NCBI RefSeq assembly: GCF_000281045.1
Contig: NW_008246084.1
Coordinates: 470,411 to 534,410 of the forward strand
DNA: 64,000 nucleotides
Direction: 5' to 3'
DNA from: Saprolegnia diclina VS20
Taxonomy: Eukaryota > Oomycota > Saprolegniomycetes > Saprolegniales > Saprolegniaceae
Of this stretch, positions 40,923 to 51,932 are shown piece after piece (position 1 is the first letter of the stretch; every line of letters starts with the position of its first letter). Position numbers and translations under genes: made by a program. Below the pieces are notes generated by a model. That model saw only the letters and a list, made by a program, of their open reading frames with translations, was not told the DNA's origin and searched no databases.

Positions 40923-41894
40923 ATGCGCGCAGGAGTCGGCGACCTCACGGACCTCGGCGTCCTCGTCGGTAATGCGCCAGCGTCCGTGCTCATTGTCGGC
41001 GACGGCAACTTCTCCTACACATGCGCTTTGGCCCGGCACCTACACGCCGAGCGCCAGCGCCGACCGCTGCCTCGCTTGCGCATCATCGCCACGTCGCTCG
41101 ACACGGCGGACGAGCTCGCGCGCATGTACCCTGGCTCGGCCGCCAAGCTGGCCGAGATCCGCGACCACAACATTTCAGTGCTTCACGACTTTAACGCGAC
41201 CAAGCTCGAAACGTATGGAGACTTGCTGGGTCCCGAGCCATTTGACCGCATCGTGTTCAACTTTCCGCACTACGCCGAGGGCGGCAACAAGCGCAACAAG
41301 ATCAACAAGCACCGACAGCTCCTCACGCAGTTCTTCCAGAGCTGCCATCACGTGCTCGCTCCGCACGGTCAAATCTGGGTCACCCTCTGCGCGGGCCAAG
41401 GCGGCACGCCGGCTGAGACCATTGTCCGCGCCTTTGGGGACACGTGGCAGGTCGCGCAGTGCGCTGCGAGCGCCAGCTTTCTCCTCTACGACGTCCACGA
41501 AGCGCCCGTCGACGCGCTCTTCCAGCTCGGCTACAACAGCGTCGGCCACCGCCTCCAAGAAAAGGCCTTCCGGACGCACGCCGGGCTCACGCACGTGTTT
41601 TGCCGCGACACGATCGGCCACAGCTCGTGCTTTCCGCTCACGTGGTCGCGCGACATTAGCTTCTGGATCAACGACGGGTTCTCGGACGCCAAGTTGGCGC
41701 CCGTTTTGGACACGGTCTTTGGGCCGCAGGTCGAGGTTTCGTGTCTCAAGATTGACGAATATGTGAGCGACACCGGGCGACGCGCGTACGGCTACCGCCT
41801 CACGTTGTCGTCGTCCGTCTTTGCGCTCTCGAAAGACTATGTCAACGCCAAGTGCGAGGAGATTGTGGATCTCCTCGATACAAAAGTATGGTAG
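40923..41894 (+). CDS. BMT5-like (DUF2431) protein with FDX-ACB-like C-terminus, copy B
   Basis: A single exon encodes 323 residues. It aligns closely with copy A (18134-19162): VLIVGDGNFSYTCAL, LETYGDL, FDRIVFNFPHYAEGG, HRQLLTQFFQSC, GQIWVTLCAGQGGTPAET, DTWQVAQCAAS, FCRD. The C-terminus (KIDEYVSDTGRRAYGYRLTL, ALSKDYVNAKCEEIVDLL) again looks like an FDX-ACB fold. Unlike copy A there is no basic presequence, so the two may work in different compartments (inference). It lies between two LtrA-like genes, just as copy A lies between two other membrane-protein paralogs. Confidence 0.82.
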   Translation: MRAGVGDLTDLGVLVGNAPASVLIVGDGNFSYTCALARHLHAERQRRPLPRLRIIATSLDTADELARMYPGSAAKLAEIRDHNISVLHDFNATKLETYGDLLGPEPFDRIVFNFPHYAEGGNKRNKINKHRQLLTQFFQSCHHVLAPHGQIWVTLCAGQGGTPAETIVRAFGDTWQVAQCAASASFLLYDVHEAPVDALFQLGYNSVGHRLQEKAFRTHAGLTHVFCRDTIGHSSCFPLTWSRDISFWINDGFSDAKLAPVLDTVFGPQVEVSCLKIDEYVSDTGRRAYGYRLTLSSSVFALSKDYVNAKCEEIVDLLDTKVW

Positions 41895-42599
41895 ACGGAT
41901 TCGTGAAGGACCACCGCCCGTACGTCGAAGTCGTTTCTGCCCACAGAAAGCACTTGACTAGGTCGTGTAAGACAAAAAGACTTGGGAGTTGCTACGCGTT
42001 GCTCCTGGTGGTGTCCTTTCTTGATCTTGGAGCAAGAAAGCCAGCGCGCTTCCGAGCGCCACGCACGTGTTGATATCACCAGTGTCGTTGTGCGTCGTAG
42101 TCGTAATGCGATGGTACGTTGAAGTTTTTCACCAGTGCAACGGAAGGAGCGCTGCAAGGCTGCATACTGCTCACGAGGCTCTTGTGCCATTGAAAATGAA
42201 GAGTGTAAACTAGATGAGCCACTTGTCGACAGCGTCGATTCGCGTCTACCGGATGGGGATCTCGCAATGAAAGCTCCCAGTTGATCATTGACACGGCCCC
42301 GCCGGCTACAAATGCTGTAAGATATTGTTTGAGGTAGTCATCTCCACCGACGACACCAAATGACTCGACGGATAGACCACGGCTTCTGGAATCCAGCCGA
42401 CAGTAAAAAATCACTGTGCCATTCTCCCATGACAACTTGCGTTGCTTGTGGACCAACGACCTGGTCAGCAACAAGGCATTGCTTGACATCACGCTTTATG
42501 CTTGAAATGACAATGACCCGGTGGGGCGGGATCGACTTGCGGACGACATGCGTAGTGAGTTCCAACGCCAAGCAACGTACTAGCATGGACCATGTTGTA
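41895..42599. other. Intergenic region with an unassigned minus-strand frame
   Basis: A minus-strand frame from about 42489 to 42076 (138 codons) contains plausible protein-like sequence (ESFGVVGGDDYLKQYLTAF) but lacks the third-position GC bias of surrounding genes. It may be a decayed gene or chance. Confidence 0.3.
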
Positions 42600-43883
42600 C
42601 TAGAGCGTCGAGTCCTGCTTGGACAGCAGCGGGCCGTTCTCGGCGAGAAGATGGTCGATGTTGCCGTAGCCCGTGGCCGCGAGGAGGTGCATGATGGCAG
42701 TCTCACTCACGAGCCACACAACAACGCATGCGACCGCGACGCTGAGCGCAGTAATAGGGTCCACGGGTCCTTGCCACGTCAAGACGTACGCGCATACCAA
42801 GAGCAGAAAGGGCCATGCGACAAAGATGCCCCACCACGCATACTTGATGCGCTTGACGCACGGCGGGTCGGTGGCTTCCGGCTGGCGGCCACCAAAGTGC
42901 AGCACACGCAGCACAAGCATGAGTGCCATCGCCGCCGAAATCGCGCCAAAGAAGAGCCATACGGACGTTGGCGCCAAGAGCGCGTTCGCCAAGACGGCCG
43001 CCGACACGAGCTTGGTGCCAACGCCAACGACGAGCAAGGTCGGCACTAGGGCAAAGTGGACGTACGTAAACACAAAGCCGGTGACGTACGACCGGCGCAG
43101 TGCGTGGAGCTCGCGCGGCGGCTGCAGCGAAAAGTAGTAGATCGCAAGCGACAAGATCACAAAGAGCGAGAGCTGCATCGCGACGTAAAAGCGCGGCGTG
43201 AGCTCGAGGTCGCGGCTGTTGATGACCGCGCTCACGACCGACTCGCCGAGCGTGACCATGACGAGGCAGCCCTCGCGCTCGTTCATGTGGTCAATGTTGA
43301 GGGGGACGTGCACGGTGCGAAAGCTGAGCCAGATCGCGGAGGCAAACTGCATGACCCACTCGAGCACAAAGCCAAGAAAGTACGCCGGTAATGTGAACGA
43401 CGGCGGTAGGTACAAGCTCGCAAGCAAGAGTGCGATCGAGAGCAGCTGCAGGACAATATCGACACGGAGCTTGGAGCGCGCGCGCGGGAGGCAGCCGTAG
43501 ACCGAGAGCTTCATGAGCACAATCGACGAGCGCAAGACGATGAGGCCAACTGTAAAGGTCGGCGACGGTGTGGACGAGAGCACCATCGTGCCAAGGCCCA
43601 CGAGAAGCACGTACAGGAAGAGATAGTGCAGCAACGATGTCTCGCTATACCGCGCGTTGAAGAGCGTGTACATGTGCCAGACCGAGACGTACACGAGGCT
43701 CATCGCACCCAAGAGGAGGAGGCCATGGACGCTAACGTCTTCCTTGAGGCCTTCGGCAACGTTGGAGCAGGCCGCAACCATGATGAGGTCGAGGAAGAGC
43801 TCGAACCAGCCCGCTGACTTTTCCTCGTACTCGCCGCTCCAGTCGGCCGACAGCGTCGCGCGCCCATAGAACGTTCGGAGCAT
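42600..43883 (-). CDS. LtrA-like membrane protein, copy 2
   Basis: A single exon from the ATG at 43883 encodes 427 residues with about 10-12 membrane helices. It is paralogous to copy 1 over its whole length: SADWSGEYEEKSAGWFELF, LDLIMVAACSNVAE, IDHMNEREGCLVMVTLGES, VVSAVINSRDL, YYFSLQPPRELHAL. It is oriented against copy 1 and the BMT5-like gene. Function unknown. Confidence 0.88.
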   Translation of the reverse strand: MLRTFYGRATLSADWSGEYEEKSAGWFELFLDLIMVAACSNVAEGLKEDVSVHGLLLLGAMSLVYVSVWHMYTLFNARYSETSLLHYLFLYVLLVGLGTMVLSSTPSPTFTVGLIVLRSSIVLMKLSVYGCLPRARSKLRVDIVLQLLSIALLLASLYLPPSFTLPAYFLGFVLEWVMQFASAIWLSFRTVHVPLNIDHMNEREGCLVMVTLGESVVSAVINSRDLELTPRFYVAMQLSLFVILSLAIYYFSLQPPRELHALRRSYVTGFVFTYVHFALVPTLLVVGVGTKLVSAAVLANALLAPTSVWLFFGAISAAMALMLVLRVLHFGGRQPEATDPPCVKRIKYAWWGIFVAWPFLLLVCAYVLTWQGPVDPITALSVAVACVVVWLVSETAIMHLLAATGYGNIDHLLAENGPLLSKQDSTL

Positions 43884-44883
43884 CGCGTTGGCCTCTACCG
43901 CTGCTCTACCGCTCACAACTAAAAATCGGCATGTGCCACTTGCCACCGCCTGTTGGCCACTCGCCGCGCAGATCGTGCATGTGATAGGGCGGAACACGTC
44001 ACCACAAACAATGACTGCATCGCTCGTTCAGACCACACACTGAGCGGAATGAGCTGCTTGATGGCTCAGGAAAGCTCAGCGCTGAGTGTAGTGGAAAGGA
44101 CGTGAACGCGTTCGAATTTTAGGCTGCACCAATGAACGGCCGTGCACACGAAATACGTGCTGTGGATTGGTCAAATCGCATTCTACATTCTATGCTGTTT
44201 GATTGGCCAACACGAGATTTGCCTCAAGCCAAATTGTCTACTACCTTCATCTCGAGTCAGGGAAATCGAGCGAGTCTGTTGTCATCGCCATGCCAAACGT
44301 GCTAGACAATGCATGATGTCATCTCCAAGCTCATGCACAGTCTCTCCTGCCTCGGTCGATGCATCGCACCGCCGTCAAGATGCCATCTTGCCCTGACAGC
44401 ACTCAAGGGCGTCTAGATATGGTACTTGACCTTCACAAATGCCTGGACCATGACGGGTCGGTCTCGCTTCCAAGGCTTGCGCATCCAGCACACAAGACCG
44501 GCTTGCTGAAGCTTGGGACAATGAGAGACTTGGAGTTAGCCGGATCGAGAGAGTATGTACTAGTTAGTACATGACCAAGTAACTAATCGCGGGTGCTCGA
44601 TGGCTTCTGGAAGCGTGCTCAAGTACGATCACCATGCGAGAAAGATCCCGGCAGTGGACCGGGCTGCAATAAAAACGAATTCGTGGGCATTGTCTTGGTT
44701 GACGTATGTAACATAAACATTTGTAATAAAACGCCCTCATCCAGTCGCTCGGAATAAAATCACACGGAGTGGATACAAACCTCCATATATTGTTTTGCAT
44801 TAAAAAAGCGCGTCGCCGTCGGTCCGAGATTTTCTTTCCGCTTGCACCGGGGAAGACAGCAAGAGCAGGACGACGAGCGCAGC
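43884..44883. other. Intergenic region
   Basis: 1 kb between divergent genes. ATTGG boxes at about 44166 and 44211. No coding or RNA feature recognised. Confidence 0.5.
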
Positions 44884-47000
44884 ATGAACGACCGATTGAC
44901 GACGCATGAAGATGCTGGCGAAGGACCCCAGGTAGAGGGACATGCATCGGCGTCAACCGCCGGCAGCATCGACCTCAACGTCAAGACCCTCGACCACCGG
45001 GTCTACCGCGTGAACCTCCTCGCGTCGTCGTCCGTGCCACAGCTCAAGCGCAAGATTGAGGACGAGACAGGCGTCGTCTCGGACCGCCAGCGCCTCATCT
45101 TCCGTGGGAAGGTCCTCAAAAACGAGCGCGATCTGGCGTTCTATGCGCTTGAAGATGGACACACGTTGCACCTCGTGATCCGGCCTTTGGACGCAGACCA
45201 AGCATCGGCCACGCCCGAGCAAGCACCACAGCGTGCACCGACGCCATCGCCGACCGCAAGCAGCACCTCGTCGACGAACGACGAGCCGGACCCGTCGTTG
45301 CTCAACCCATCGGCAAACACTGGTGGTTTGCCGATGAACCGCGTGCTCATGGGTGCAACGATCACGCTTCCGGAGGGCCAGCGGGGCATGCCCTTCTTGC
45401 AGTCGATCCTCTCCAACATCATGAGCACAGTGCAAGGACTGCAGGACGAGAACGGCGAGGTGCCACAACAGGAACCGGCGCATGCCCCGCAAGAAGCCCC
45501 GCGGGCGCGCGGGCGCCCTGCGAGTGCTTCAACCCTCGAGCGGGTCGTCCGACGTGCATCGAGCAACCGCTCCCGCGCCAGCCGCCTCGAAAGCACGCTG
45601 CGTACGATCTCGCAGTACTTGGACAACGCAGGTACTTGTGCTCGTCCCATCTGAGCGCAGGGTACGATCGTGCTGTAGAAACCGCCTTTCCGACGAGCGT
45701 GACCGACGCCACGAACATGCCGGCGCTGAACGACGCCGACTTTGAGACGCTTCGAGACCAACTTGCTTCGTACGTGGCGCTGCTCCAGCGCTTCCAGCCG
45801 CAACTGGCGCACATCCCGACCACGTTGCAGCAGCTTCATGCGCTCCGTGAGGACCGCGCGGCTCAAGGCCCGTTGGTGGTGCCGTTCGTGCGTGCGATCG
45901 AGACGCTCCAAGCGTTTGGCGATCTCTGCAAGCTGCTTGCGCTCATGAGCCGTCGCCTCTTTCTGCGCTTCCACAGCACGGACGCCTTCAACCCAACGTC
46001 GGCCGACCAGCCCAGCGCTCCCGAAGCGCCGGCACCGCCAAACGAGAACGCGCCGACCGACGAGACGCGGGCGCAGCGCATGTCGCAGCTGTACTCGATC
46101 ATGATGAACCAACTCGGCGGCGGTTCGGCCGCCACGGGCGATGCCAATGGTAGCAACAACGGCCCGAGCATTGTGCAGGCGCAGATCCCGCTACCGGCCG
46201 GGCTCCTTCAGCAGCTTCGCGAGAGCCTCCCCGAAGGCGCCGACCACGACCATTTCGAATTTGAAGCAACAATTCCGATTTGGCAAGTCATCCCGATGCT
46301 CCAGCCGACTCCGACCGCGGCCCCGCAAGAGGCCGCTGCCGCCCCTCCTGCTGCTGTCGCTGCGCCACCAACGTCGCCGCAGTGGGACTTTGAGGGCTTT
46401 GCGCAGTTTCTCATGGTCGAGGTGCCGGCGTACGAGCTCTACGGCCTTTTGAGCGGCCAGCGCGCGAGCCTTCAAGCCATCCTCCGCCGCATTGGTGCGC
46501 GCATGTTGGAAGGCCCCGAGATGCCGCCGATGGCGCCGGGCAGCAACCGTGAGTGGTCGACTCGCTTTATCAACGCACTTCGGGATGCGGTCGGGCGCGG
46601 CCCGCGGTTCCCGTCGCCCGTCTTCCGCACGAACGTGCTCTCGGAGCTCGTCGAGCGAGTCTCGCCGTTCATCCCGGAGCTCATCCACCTCTGCATTCGT
46701 GCGACGACGGTCACCACGTCGCATACGCACGCGTCGGCCGTCGCGTTTATGGACACGGTGGTCGACTTTCTCGGGCACATGGCGCGCCAGTTTGTGACAG
46801 ACCTGCGCTCGTTGCTCGTGGATGCAACAACGCCGACGGCGACGGCCCTCGAGCGCGTCCTCAACCACTGCGGTGTCCACGGTCCATTTGCCGCCTTTGC
46901 GGTCGACGCGTTTTTGAATTGGCCCGCGGTCGGTGCGTCGCGCCGCCGCCCGGCCGAGACGCCGTCGGCGCCAGATGCCAAGCGGCCGCGCCGTGCGTAG
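44884..47000 (+). CDS. BAG6: BAG6-like ubiquitin-like-domain protein
   Basis: Two exons (44884..45631, 45679..47000; 47-nt phase-1 intron) encode 689 residues. The ubiquitin-like domain (about 28-100) reads IDLNVKTLDHRVYRVNLLAS, VSDRQRLIFRGKVLKNERDL, HTLHLVIRP. Pro/Ala/Thr-rich linkers, helical blocks (FETLRDQLASYVALLQRFQPQL) and a long C-terminal region (WDFEGFAQFLMVEVPAYELY to the end) follow, finishing with a basic KRPRR. UBL plus proline-rich plus helical architecture fits BAG6/Scythe, a chaperone for tail-anchored and mislocalised membrane proteins. A recognisable BAG domain is not visible, so a UBQLN/herpud-like alternative is less likely but possible. Confidence 0.72.
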
Positions 47001-47062
47001 GCGACATTGGTATTTTATAATAATTTATCTTTTCGAGATGCAACGCGCTGCTGTCGGGTGCG

Positions 47063-49034
47063 TTAGGCGCGGAGGCTGGCGGCGTCGGCGACCATGTCGT
47101 CGTAGAGGCGCTCAAAGTGCAGCGCGGAAAACGGCGTGAACGTCGCCGCGTACTCCCAGAGGCACGTCGCGAGCTCGTCCATCGCCAAGTCGTCTTCGCG
47201 ACACACGAGGCTGTCGATGACACCGCCAATCTCGACGAGGTACTTGCTCACTTTTTCAACGAGCACGTCGTCGCTGTGGTCTTCGCCCCACGATGAGATT
47301 TTTTGGACCTTCTTGAGCGTCAACTTGACGTCTTTGAGAAGCGCTTTCGGGTCCCACTTGGTGACGAGCTGCTCGGACGTCAGAAGGACTTTCATGGGCT
47401 TTTGGGGCGGCATGATGCGAATGTTCTTGCCGCCGTAGCGCGGCATGACCGTGTTGGCGCCACTCGTCTCGTCCGCCGAGATCTCGCCCTCCTCTTCGCT
47501 CTCGACCGGCGCCGGCGGCAGCACGCGGAGTTGCTTGCCGCCAAACGACGGCGTTGGCTGCTGGGCCACGTGCTCGCGACGGATCGAGTCGGACGTCGAC
47601 GGCGTCGACAGCGGCTTGCCAGATGGCGACGGCAGCTTGCGCAAGAGGTCTTCGGCGCGGCCCTTGAGGCGTGTGCCTGTGAGCACGCGATGCTTCTCAA
47701 ACGCGAGCTTGGCATCCCCGAGGATGTCTTCCCAGTACCCGACGCCGTGGATGTACACGCCAAGGAGCAGCGCACGGTCCTTGGCCGGGCACCAGTCGCA
47801 CTCCTTCTCCACGTAGCCCCACACGGGCATTTGCTCAATGCCAAGATCGACAAGGTCCCGGCGTGAGGTCGCAAGCCCATAGGCGCTAGTCAGAATCTGA
47901 GATCGGGTCGAGAGGGAATAGGCTACCCTTGGCTCGGGTTGCCCGACTTTTTGAGGGCGCGCTGGACCGCCACGCGGAGCTTGAGGTTCTCTTGGAGACG
48001 CTCGATGAGCGCGGCGGGTTTGATGTCGACGTCGCCAAACTTGACAGTCTCCTCTGCGAGATTCGCGTGGCAAAGCCCGACGAGTTCGTTCGTGACCGTT
48101 TGGATAATGTCGTCGGGCAGCTTGAGACTGTTGCAGAGCTTGGCTCGCACAATGTAGTTGGGCTGCCGCAGCTCGTCGCCGAACGAGCTCTGATCTTCGT
48201 TGCAGCCAGGCGCGTCCGTGAGGTCGCCGTACCGCTGCAGCGCCTTGTGGATCGTGCGGACAATCTTCGGGTTCGTTCGCGCATCTAGCATCGCGTGAGT
48301 CCGACGACGCTATTGACGTCGTACGTACCGGCGAGGAGGTCGGCCGGATCGGCATCGGGCAGCGGCGATCCCCCAGGTGCACTGAAGGCTGTCACTGCCG
48401 TCGTGCTTTTCGAAGGCCGGCTAATGTTGGTGACAATCGAGACGGCGCTCGTGGTCTTGGCCGCCTTGGGCGCGGACTTGGCCGCGCCGCGGCCGCCGCC
48501 TCCACGACCGGCCAGCTTCTGTGTCAAGCGCGCACGTGCCGAGTTGGGTTTGACTTTGGCCTTGAGATCGGCCGTCGGCAGCGGAATCGGCCCCGCCTCG
48601 GCGATGGGCTGCAGCGCCGGCGAGACCGTACGCCGAACCGCATGCGGGCGGGCGTCGCTGCTGGGCTCCTTGGCGATGGACGAAAAGGTCGACGCCTTGC
48701 CCTTCTTCTTGCTAATATCGCGCTGAATCTCTTCAATAGACCGGCGATCGCGCTTGCGCGTGCCGAGGGGCATGAACTCTTCCTTGTCCGCCACGGCCTT
48801 TCGGATCGCGTTCCGGTTGGGCATGGCGGCTTCCGGCGACGAGCTCATGACGGGCTTGGCGTCAGGCACGGCGCGCGCGGCCGATGGCGCGGCTTCGGAC
48901 GCGTTGTCCTCGGCTTCCGACTCGGACGACGACGACGAGTCGCTGGACGACGAGCTGTCGCTGTCGCTGCCGTCGGACGAGCTGTTGCTGCCGCTGTCGG
49001 ACAAGGACTTGATGGGCTCGGCGGGAGATGCCAT
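47063..49034 (-). CDS. CHD1 C-terminal-region protein (SANT/SLIDE plus CHCT) lacking chromodomains and ATPase
   Basis: Three exons (49034..48329, 48284..47927, 47885..47063; introns 44 and 41 nt) encode 628 residues. Residues 1-100 are acidic and Ser-rich, and a motif RSIEEIQRDI follows near residue 95. A helical DNA-binding region (about 236-420) has NPKIVRTIHKALQRYGD and then the SLIDE-like WCPAKDRALLLGVYIHGVGYWEDI..D. The C-terminus (about 530-628: LLKDVKLTLKKVQKI, YAATFTPFSALHFERLYD) fits the CHD1 helical C-terminal (CHCT) domain. In CHD1 these follow two chromodomains and a SNF2 motor; no such sequences exist here and the next 800 bp upstream are non-coding. It may be a separate nucleosome-binding cofactor or a split CHD1. 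Confidence 0.7.
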
Positions 49035-49840
49035 GGTCTGCTACTGCTTGGATCAACTGCGACGAGAACGGACCGAGCTCAGCGGCGATCGCCTCCTTGC
49101 ATGCAAAGGAGAGACAAATTGGGTTGTGTGGTTTACCGCAATTTATTTATACGCCGTTCAATTCGGACTTTGCCGAATTCTACGCGCCCCCCAATGTATT
49201 GCGCGCCAGTCCCGCACCCCACAAAATCCGAATCTCACGCAACGACAATCGGCAAAGTCCCAATTGAAAACAGCGTCGACCCATCCACGTTAGCGTGGAG
49301 ACGTCGATCATGCACCGGACGAGATTCCATGACCCCATGCTATCAACAGCAGTAGTGCTTCAGCTACAGACAAAGCTGGAAGTCTTCGCTGCATAAAGCC
49401 TGGATGCTATGCAGTGGCCACCTCCTACCCTCGCAACCTCCAGCGCTCAAGACGACGACGACGCAGGCGACGACGGCGAGATTCCTTTTTGCCACATCTT
49501 GGAACGTATGGAGGACTTTGACGTGCTTTGCGTTGGTATCGTATCGCGAGGTTGAGCTGCCTTTGCTAGCGGAATGGACGACCTACGGACCCACTCAACC
49601 CTCGTGATCGGTCCTCCTACAATTATGACTCGTTTAGTGATCGAGATACTCTAGTACGATCGTAGTTGATAGCGCAGTAAGGGTCACGAGATATATTAGT
49701 GTTTGAGGTACTGTCCATGAGATCGACGATCTCTGGCGGCCACCGCGCTCGTCGTCGCGCCGCCATCTTGTCTCTTTGACTCGGATGAAACGAAGGAGAC
49801 GCTCGGAGCCTAAATTTAGGCCACTGAAACATTCGCGAGG
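49035..49840. other. Intergenic region with a possible F-box-like fragment
   Basis: A short plus frame from an ATG at 49409 (about 48 codons) includes IPFCHILERMEDFDVLC and VGIVSR, resembling the end of an F-box, but it stops at once. Probably a gene remnant. The remainder is promoter for divergent genes. Confidence 0.3.
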
Positions 49841-51766
49841 ATGGCCGAGAAGCGGGCGAAGAAGCCGCGCCGGATCAAGATCAACATGACGCTGGCCAAG
49901 TACGAGGTCATCAAGAAGATCGCAAAGGACCGCGGGTGGAAGATGATCAGCGACGAAGACGACAAGGCGGGCATTGCGAGCTGCAACGTCCACTGGATCG
50001 ACGTGCCCGACTTCCTCAATACGTTCAAGCACATGCAGCCGTTCCAGAAGGTCAACCACTTTCCTGGCATGTCCAACTTGGCGCGCAAGTCGAAGCTCGC
50101 GCGCAACTTCCAGCGCATGACCAAGCTCTTCCCGTCCGAGTACGATTTTTGCCCCAAGACGTGGATCCTGCCGTTCGATTACACGGAGTTCTCGCAGCAG
50201 TTTAATGCGGACGGCACGTCGTCACGCGCTTTCATCATCAAGCCCGACCACTCGTGCCAAGGCCGCGGCGTCTTCCTCACCAAGCAGCTCAAGGACGTCA
50301 ACAAGACCGACATATTTGTCGCCCAGCGCTACTTGCCGTCGCCACTCCTCATTGGCGGCAAGAAGTTTGACTTGCGGATCTACGTGCTCGTCTCGTCCAT
50401 CTCGCCGCTGCGCGTGTACCTCTTCCAGGACGGTCTCGTGCGCATGTGCACGGCCGACTACACGGCGCCGAATGCGGCCAATATGGAGCAAAAGTTCATG
50501 CACCTCACCAACTATGCGATCAATAAGCGCTCCAACAACTTTGAAAAGAACAAGCACGAGGCCGTCGATGGCCAAGGCAGCAAGCGGTCGCTGCGCTGGT
50601 TCCTCTCGTGGCTCGGCGAGACGCACGACAGCGCCAAAGTCGACGCGCTCTGGGAAGGCATCGGGGACATCTGCCTCAAGTCGATCCTCGCCGTCCAGCC
50701 GACGATCGCGCACGAGTACCATAGCACATTTGCAAAGTTTCCAAAGCGCGTCGACGACCCCCCGAACGTCGCATCGTCGAGCTTTGCCGTCCTTGGCATG
50801 GACGTGCTCGTCGACGACCACCTCAAGCCGTGGCTGCTCGAGGTCAACCATTTGCCGAGCTTTCATTGCGACTCGCCGCTCGACTGGAACATCAAGGAGC
50901 GCCTCCTCAACCAAACGCTCGACATTATGCAAATTTCGGGCGACGACAAGGCGAATTACGAGAGTTCGCAGGCCAAACACCTCCAACAGCGCCTTTACGG
51001 CGGCGAGAGAGCGCTCGATGATGGCGACAACAACCAAGACGGCGACGGCCCCGAGACGAATGCGACGCCCGCGTCGTCACCGCCACCCTTGTCCCACGAT
51101 GACCTCACAAAAGCCCTTTTCGCGTTCTACACAGACATGAACCTGGAAAAGTGCAAGGACATTCCCCTCATTGTACAAAAGTTTGAGCATAATCAAGACG
51201 AGCTCCACAAAAGCTTGACGGCCAAGTACACGAAAGGCGTCTTCGACTATGCACCCCAGTGGGACGGCGAAGAGCTCGTCGACTTTGTACGGTTGTACCC
51301 GCCACCGATCGCAACAGCGAAAAACGCAATTTACAAGACGATGCTCGAAGCGTGCCAGAGCAACATCCACGATCAACTGCTGCGACTCACGGCGCCGCTC
51401 CACCGCAAGGGCGACGAAGGCACGAAGCTCCCGCCGATCCTCAAAGGCGGAAGCAAGAAGGAGCTCGGCCGCGACTGCTTTGGCTACACGGGCACGGACA
51501 AACTGCACCACCTCGAGCTCAAGGAAAAGAAACCATTGGCGATGCCGGGCCCGGCCCAGGTCGCCGCCGCCGCGCGCCTCATGATGGGGCACTCGAGCAA
51601 GCACTTGGACGTGGCCGTGCCCGTGCGCCCACTGTCCCAAAACGCCGCGCCGGCCCCGCGCCGCGACAGCGTCCAGTACGGCATGGCGTACCGCGAGCGT
51701 CTCGACAGTCTCAAGAACAAGCCGACGGTCGCCATGACCCAAATTACGTTTGGCGGCTTTGGCTAA
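49841..51766 (+). CDS. Tubulin tyrosine ligase-like polyglutamylase (TTLL)
   Basis: A single exon encodes 641 residues. The TTL domain spans about 10-375: GWKMISDEDD, HFPGMSNLARKSKLARN, PKTWILPFDY, the ATP-grasp segment FIIKPDHSCQGRGVFL, FDLRIYVLVSS, FMHLTNYAINK and the metal-binding LLEVNHLPSF (usual family form has Ser where Leu is here). TTLL4/6/13-type enzymes add glutamate chains to tubulin in axonemes, which fits an organism with flagellated zoospores. Residues 375-640 are a helical and low-complexity tail (SKHLDVAVPVRPL, VAMTQITFGGFG). The subfamily cannot be fixed by eye. Confidence 0.9.
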   Translation: MAEKRAKKPRRIKINMTLAKYEVIKKIAKDRGWKMISDEDDKAGIASCNVHWIDVPDFLNTFKHMQPFQKVNHFPGMSNLARKSKLARNFQRMTKLFPSEYDFCPKTWILPFDYTEFSQQFNADGTSSRAFIIKPDHSCQGRGVFLTKQLKDVNKTDIFVAQRYLPSPLLIGGKKFDLRIYVLVSSISPLRVYLFQDGLVRMCTADYTAPNAANMEQKFMHLTNYAINKRSNNFEKNKHEAVDGQGSKRSLRWFLSWLGETHDSAKVDALWEGIGDICLKSILAVQPTIAHEYHSTFAKFPKRVDDPPNVASSSFAVLGMDVLVDDHLKPWLLEVNHLPSFHCDSPLDWNIKERLLNQTLDIMQISGDDKANYESSQAKHLQQRLYGGERALDDGDNNQDGDGPETNATPASSPPPLSHDDLTKALFAFYTDMNLEKCKDIPLIVQKFEHNQDELHKSLTAKYTKGVFDYAPQWDGEELVDFVRLYPPPIATAKNAIYKTMLEACQSNIHDQLLRLTAPLHRKGDEGTKLPPILKGGSKKELGRDCFGYTGTDKLHHLELKEKKPLAMPGPAQVAAAARLMMGHSSKHLDVAVPVRPLSQNAAPAPRRDSVQYGMAYRERLDSLKNKPTVAMTQITFGGFG

Positions 51767-51932
51767 AACTACCTTGAATAAGGCGCAATGCATGTAGATA
51801 TTCTACCGCAGTCTCTTGCGCCGTCGTGTCTTCATTGCCAAGCCCAACGTGGCGGATCGGTCTCCAAGCTGCACGATACAAGCCCATGTGCAAGAAAACA
51901 ATGTCGGATTAAAGAAAGGTCAGCGACGACTC

